Shown here piece after piece: positions 5,501-8,937 of a stretch of DNA of 8,937 nucleotides. The stretch spans positions 1 through 8,937 of the forward strand of contig WQXZ01000065.1 of the NCBI GenBank assembly GCA_009781525.1, in the 5' to 3' direction. Source of the DNA: Coriobacteriia bacterium. GTDB taxonomy: Bacteria; Actinomycetota; Coriobacteriia; Coriobacteriales; UBA8131. The notes beneath the pieces were generated by a model. That model saw only the letters and a list, made by a program, of their open reading frames with translations. It had not been told where the DNA came from and searched no databases. How positions within the stretch are numbered: the first letter of the stretch is position 1; every line of letters begins with the position of its first letter. Made by a program: the position numbers and the translations under genes.

Positions 5501-8410
5501 TCAATGCGCCGCACCAGCTTCAGTGCCTGCGGCGCGATTGGCTTCAAAGTTATCCTTTGCAATCGAAATCATCAGCTTGATGCGATTTAACTGATTGACT
5601 TCGGACGCACCTGGGTCGTAGTCAACTGCGACGATATTGCTCTGCTCATCGATGCTGCGCAAAGCCTTGATGACGCCCTTGCCAGTGACATGGTTCGGCA
5701 GGCAGGCAAAAGGCTGAGCACAAACGATATTCGGAACCCCCGCATGAATCAGCTCAACCATTTCAGCAGTCAACAACCATCCTTCGCCCATCGAGTTACA
5801 TAGGGATAAGAACTCCTCGGCGTAAGCAGCAAGCTGGTAGATACTGGCTGCTGGCTCCAGGCGCTGGCTGCGCCTGAGCGCCTTATTCATGGGGCGGCGA
5901 AAAGCATTCAGTAGCGCAATCGAAGCTCGCGAACCGATTTCAGAACGCTTCTTTTTTGCCAGGGTTTTATGCTGGTAGATGCCGCCAGAGATCCCGAAAA
6001 GCAAAAACTCCGAAAGCCCAGGTACAACGGCTTCACAACCTTCAGCTTCGATCAGCCTGACAACTTCGTTATTTGCTGTCGGGTGAAATTTAACCAGAAT
6101 TTCTCCCACTACTCCAACGCGTGGTTTTGAGCGGTCGTTTACTAGGGGCATTGTGTCAAATTCATGCACAATCTGTCTGACAGTATTCGTAAAGATCCTC
6201 AAGCTGATACGTCCGGCAACCTGTGCTTTACAGATGTCCATCCATTTACGAAAGAGTGCTTCGGCACTGCCGGGGTCGCGTTCATATGGGCGAGTACGAT
6301 AGAGGCACTGCATCAGCAGATCGCCGTAGTAAAGCGCATAAAGGGTTCTGCGTGCCATGGGTATTGTGATATTGAAGCCAGGATTGGTTTCGCCCAGTGA
6401 ATGGAAGGACATACCGATAACCGGCACATGTGCAAAGCCGGCTTCGCGCAGGGCTTTGCGAATTAAGCCGATGTAGTTGGTTGCGCGGCAGCCTCCACCG
6501 GTTTGTGAAATCAACACTGCTGTTCTATCCATATCGTATTCACCACTCATCACGGCTTCCATAATTTGACCGGTGACGATAATTGACGGGTAGCAGACAT
6601 CGTTATTTGCAAACTTTAGTCCAGCCTCGACTGCCTGGAAGTCTACTGAGGGAAGCAGTTTGAGGTTGTATCCTGACCAGTCGAAGATGACGTTCAGTAG
6701 TTCAAAGTGAATCGGAGCCATCTGCGGGCAGAGTATTGTGTAGCGGTCGGTTTTCATTTGCTTGCTGAACTGTGGTTTCTCGATAGCGGTCGATGCAGCT
6801 GCTCGATGGGTTTGCACCCTGCTGCTCTGGGCAGGGGGGCTTGCGGGAGTGAGGGTTGGGGTGATTGCCACGGGAGTGGCTACAGAAGCGGGCGCAGGTG
6901 CGACGGGTGCTGCGGCGGCGGGCGCCGCAGCGTCGGGCGCGACGAGCACGGGTGACTCGACAGCGACGGTGGTCCCAGTTGCACTCAGCGAGGTCTTATC
7001 CACAGTTTGTTCTTGAAGCACCTGCTTGTTGCGCAGGGCAGCAAGCAGCGAGCGAACGCGGATGCGGGCGGCTCCGAGGTTTGAGACCTCGTCGATTTTC
7101 AGCACGGTGTACAGCTTGCCAGAGCCTTCGAGAATCTCCTGCACCTGGTCGGTGGTTATTGCGTCCAGTCCGCAGCCGAAGCTGTTCAGCTGAATCAGAT
7201 CCAGGTCGTCGCGCAGGCAGCAGAGTTTTGCCGCTGCGTAGAGGCGGGAGTGGTACATCCACTGGTCAACCACGCGCAGGGGGCGCTCGGGCTTGACGAT
7301 GTGCGAGATGCTGTCTTCGGTCAGAACGGCGAGGCCGTATCCGGCCAGAAGCTCAGGGATAGCGTGGTTGATTTCGATGTCAAGGTGATAGGGGCGGCCG
7401 GCAAGCACGATGCCGTGGGCGGAGTTATTCTGCATCCAGTCAAGCGCAGCCTCGCCGGCGGCGCGGACGTCTGACTTGAATAAGTCGTCCTCTGCCCAGG
7501 CGATATCGGTGGCGCGAGCTAGCTCAGCTTTGCTGGGAACGGTACCTTTTGCCTTGGGATGAGCCTGGTAGTAAGCCGCGAACTCCTCCTGTACCCGCTC
7601 GATGAAACGGGCGCGATGCTGATAGGGCAAGAAGGGATTCATGAAAGTCGGGGTGTCTGGCAAGGTCAGCTCTTCGACATTCAGCTTGATGACCTCTGGA
7701 TAGCTGACCACAACTGGGCAGTTGTACTGGTTGGTAGCATCGGGATCCTCCTTGCGCTCATAGCGCAGGCAGGGCATGAAAATTATGTCGACCTCGCGCT
7801 CTGGCTTGATCAGATCCATGATGTGACCGTGCGCCAGTTTAGCAGGGTAGCAAACACTCTCAGACGGCATACTCTCGATGCCCGCCGAGTAGGTGCTCTT
7901 GGTGGTCTCCTCAGACAGGAGCACCGAGAAGCCCAGCTCGGTGAAGAAAGTGAACCAGAACGGATAGTTCTCAAACATATTCAGCACGCGCGGCAGTCCG
8001 ATGGTTGGACGCGTGGCGGACTCAGGTGTCAGGGGAATGTAAGGGGCATTCGGCCTACCATCGAACAGCCGCTGTCGTTTGAAGGTAAACAGGTTCGGCA
8101 GGTCGGCGCGGGTCAGATTGTTGCCGAATCCACGCTCACAGCGGTTTCCGGTAATGAACCTGCGTGTGCGTCCGGTGTCAGGGTCTTTGCCGAAGTTGGA
8201 AACCGTCAGCAAACAGGCATTGGAACAGCGGTTGCAGCGTACAGAAGAGACCTTTGGGGATAAGCCCATAAGCGCTTCTTTACCTAAGAGTCGCGAGCGA
8301 AGTGCAGTAGGCGTGTCGAAGTCGGAGATTGTATCCACATTAATAGATACTGTTGGAGCTGCCTGTACCGGCTGAGTGGTTGTTGTGTTTTCTGGTTTTT
8401 CTGTTTGCAT
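5501..8410 (-). CDS. 2-hydroxyacyl-CoA dehydratase-like (DUF2229/HgdB-type) iron-sulphur protein
   Basis: The protein has 969 residues from ATG 8410. After a Thr/Gln/Pro-rich start, a CxxCxxxC cluster (C59, C62, C66) and C91 in GNRCERG open the DUF2229-like part. This continues through MPSESVCYPAKLAHGH (C187), FMPCLRYERK (C214) and C231, and then a middle HgdB-like part (about 330-460) with GRPYHLDIEINH and SFGCGLDA (C413). An Ala/Pro-rich linker (about 465-550) joins a C-terminal domain with NNDVCYPS (C606), TGGGCRATNYIG (C641) and NIVCAQPFACLPNHVTGKG (C897, C903). In this family such cysteines hold an iron-sulphur cluster reduced by an ATP-driven activase, and related double-cubane proteins reduce small molecules. 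The true substrate is unknown. In many anaerobes this module is fused behind the activase; here it is a separate gene 104 bases downstream. No strong ribosome-binding site precedes it (only GAAAG). Confidence 0.85.
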   Translation of the reverse strand: MQTEKPENTTTTQPVQAAPTVSINVDTISDFDTPTALRSRLLGKEALMGLSPKVSSVRCNRCSNACLLTVSNFGKDPDTGRTRRFITGNRCERGFGNNLTRADLPNLFTFKRQRLFDGRPNAPYIPLTPESATRPTIGLPRVLNMFENYPFWFTFFTELGFSVLLSEETTKSTYSAGIESMPSESVCYPAKLAHGHIMDLIKPEREVDIIFMPCLRYERKEDPDATNQYNCPVVVSYPEVIKLNVEELTLPDTPTFMNPFLPYQHRARFIERVQEEFAAYYQAHPKAKGTVPSKAELARATDIAWAEDDLFKSDVRAAGEAALDWMQNNSAHGIVLAGRPYHLDIEINHAIPELLAGYGLAVLTEDSISHIVKPERPLRVVDQWMYHSRLYAAAKLCCLRDDLDLIQLNSFGCGLDAITTDQVQEILEGSGKLYTVLKIDEVSNLGAARIRVRSLLAALRNKQVLQEQTVDKTSLSATGTTVAVESPVLVAPDAAAPAAAAPVAPAPASVATPVAITPTLTPASPPAQSSRVQTHRAAASTAIEKPQFSKQMKTDRYTILCPQMAPIHFELLNVIFDWSGYNLKLLPSVDFQAVEAGLKFANNDVCYPSIIVTGQIMEAVMSGEYDMDRTAVLISQTGGGCRATNYIGLIRKALREAGFAHVPVIGMSFHSLGETNPGFNITIPMARRTLYALYYGDLLMQCLYRTRPYERDPGSAEALFRKWMDICKAQVAGRISLRIFTNTVRQIVHEFDTMPLVNDRSKPRVGVVGEILVKFHPTANNEVVRLIEAEGCEAVVPGLSEFLLFGISGGIYQHKTLAKKKRSEIGSRASIALLNAFRRPMNKALRRSQRLEPAASIYQLAAYAEEFLSLCNSMGEGWLLTAEMVELIHAGVPNIVCAQPFACLPNHVTGKGVIKALRSIDEQSNIVAVDYDPGASEVNQLNRIKLMISIAKDNFEANRAAGTEAGAAH
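6830..6958 (-). repeat. Ala/Pro/Val-rich low-complexity linker coding sequence
   Basis: This segment encodes residues 485-527 of the dehydratase-like protein: runs of Ala and Pro with Val and Thr, such as PDAAAPAAAAPVAPAPASVA. The DNA is GC-rich and slippage-prone. It joins the DUF2229/HgdB-like part to the C-terminal domain and is probably a flexible hinge or spacer. Confidence 0.75.
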
Positions 8411-8514
8411 AGTCTTGCTTTCAATTGTTTTGTCTCGGGCAGTGTCTCAGTGGCGCTTGGGCGGTGGGCAGGCAGTGCGTGCGTCGCTCAGGCGGCGGCA
8501 ATTGCGCCACCTGC

Positions 8515-8937
8515 TCACGCAGCGCTGCTGATGGCTTCTGCATAACGGTCTTTAGCCAGGAGGGCAGCTCCGAAAGCGCCCATCAGTCCTGCTATGTCAG
8601 GGCGAGTAGCTTCACAGCCAGAGATGATCTCAAAGGCCCGAAGTACTGCGTCGTTTAGGAAGGTTCCGCCCTGCACGATGACATGCTGTCCGACGTCGCG
8701 AGGGTCGCGGATTTTGATAACCTTGTATAGGGCGTTCTTGATAACCGAGTAGCTCAACCCGGCAGAGATGTCGCCGACAGTGGCACCTTCTTTCTGCGCC
8801 TGTTTGACTCGGGAGTTCATGAACACCGTGCAGCGACTGCCTAGGTCAACCGGATTCGCAGCGGTTAAGGCGGTTTGGGCAAAGCTAGCAATATCCATAC
8901 CCATCGAGAGCGCGAAGCTTTCGATAAACGATCCGCA
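8515..8937 (-). CDS. ATP-dependent CoA-dehydratase activase (BcrA/BadF/HgdC type), C-terminal part
   Basis: The frame is open to the window end, and 140 C-terminal residues are visible; the start lies outside. The family belongs to the ASKHA ATPases. It hydrolyses ATP to push an electron from a bridging [4Fe-4S] cluster into a partner dehydratase-type protein. Visible motifs are CGSFIESFA at the window edge, matching the GTGxFLE segment of HgdC, and DLGSRCTVF, whose Cys (visible residue 36, codon near 8830-8832) corresponds to a cluster ligand in Hgd[21 protein letters not shown], [21 protein letters not shown] and [17 protein letters not shown] complete the C-terminal nucleotide-binding half. 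The first cluster Cys and the P-loop lie outside the window. The chain ends shortly after [12 protein letters not shown], where fused homologues run on into the DUF2229 part. Confidence 0.85.
   Translation of the reverse strand, partial: CGSFIESFALSMGMDIASFAQTALTAANPVDLGSRCTVFMNSRVKQAQKEGATVGDISAGLSYSVIKNALYKVIKIRDPRDVGQHVIVQGGTFLNDAVLRAFEIISGCEATRPDIAGLMGAFGAALLAKDRYAEAISSAA

Noticed and set aside
6865..7296. Overlapping plus-strand open frames across the Ala/Pro-rich linker
   Set aside because: Arg/Ala/Gly-rich translations are by-products of the GC-rich low-complexity linker on the other strand.
7559..8263. 234-codon plus-strand open frame opposite the dehydratase-like gene
   Set aside because: It is fully antisense to a gene with clear family motifs, so the open frame reflects the codon bias of that gene. 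No family is recognisable.

Overview
The window reads like a chromosomal segment of an anaerobic, medium-GC bacterium. A member of the Coriobacteriia (Actinomycetota) is my best guess. It rests on overall protein character only: a large CoA-dehydratase-activase-type protein, an archaeal-flavoured thymidylate synthase homologue, and a secreted beta-helix-like surface protein. No marker gene here settles the taxonomy.

Left block (1-1435, minus strand). Three genes run leftward: a 102-residue protein of unknown function, a 205-residue protein with one N-terminal membrane anchor whose start overlaps the end of the first gene, and a signal-peptide-bearing protein with Gly/Ser/Asn-rich repeats that leaves the window at base 1. 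They look like one transcription unit making cell-envelope or surface products. The short AT-rich divergent region at 1436-1656 separates them from rightward genes.

Middle block (1657-3900). A small multi-pass membrane protein (TTG start) and a thymidylate-synthase-family protein are both on the plus strand. Each is preceded by the same extended -10 element (TGCTATACT). A strong hairpin then acts in both directions between the thymidylate-synthase-like gene and a minus-strand tRNA-Pro(GGG). After about 320 bases with no convincing gene comes a minus-strand cupin-fold protein with a GC-rich hairpin behind it.

Right block (4133-8937). Citrate synthase on the plus strand converges, 24 bases apart, on a very large minus-strand gene with a double set of 2-hydroxyacyl-CoA-dehydratase-like (HgdB/DUF2229) domains. 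The gene immediately upstream is the C-terminal part of a BcrA/BadF/HgdC-type ATPase activase. These two modules are often one polypeptide of about 1400 residues or more in other anaerobes; here stop codons and a 104-base gap split them. The pair should form an ATP-driven electron-transfer system that reduces an iron-sulphur cluster protein. The substrate is not known for this family.

Several gene starts differ from the longest open frames. I chose them from Shine-Dalgarno placement and from promoter elements that lie inside the longer reading frames.
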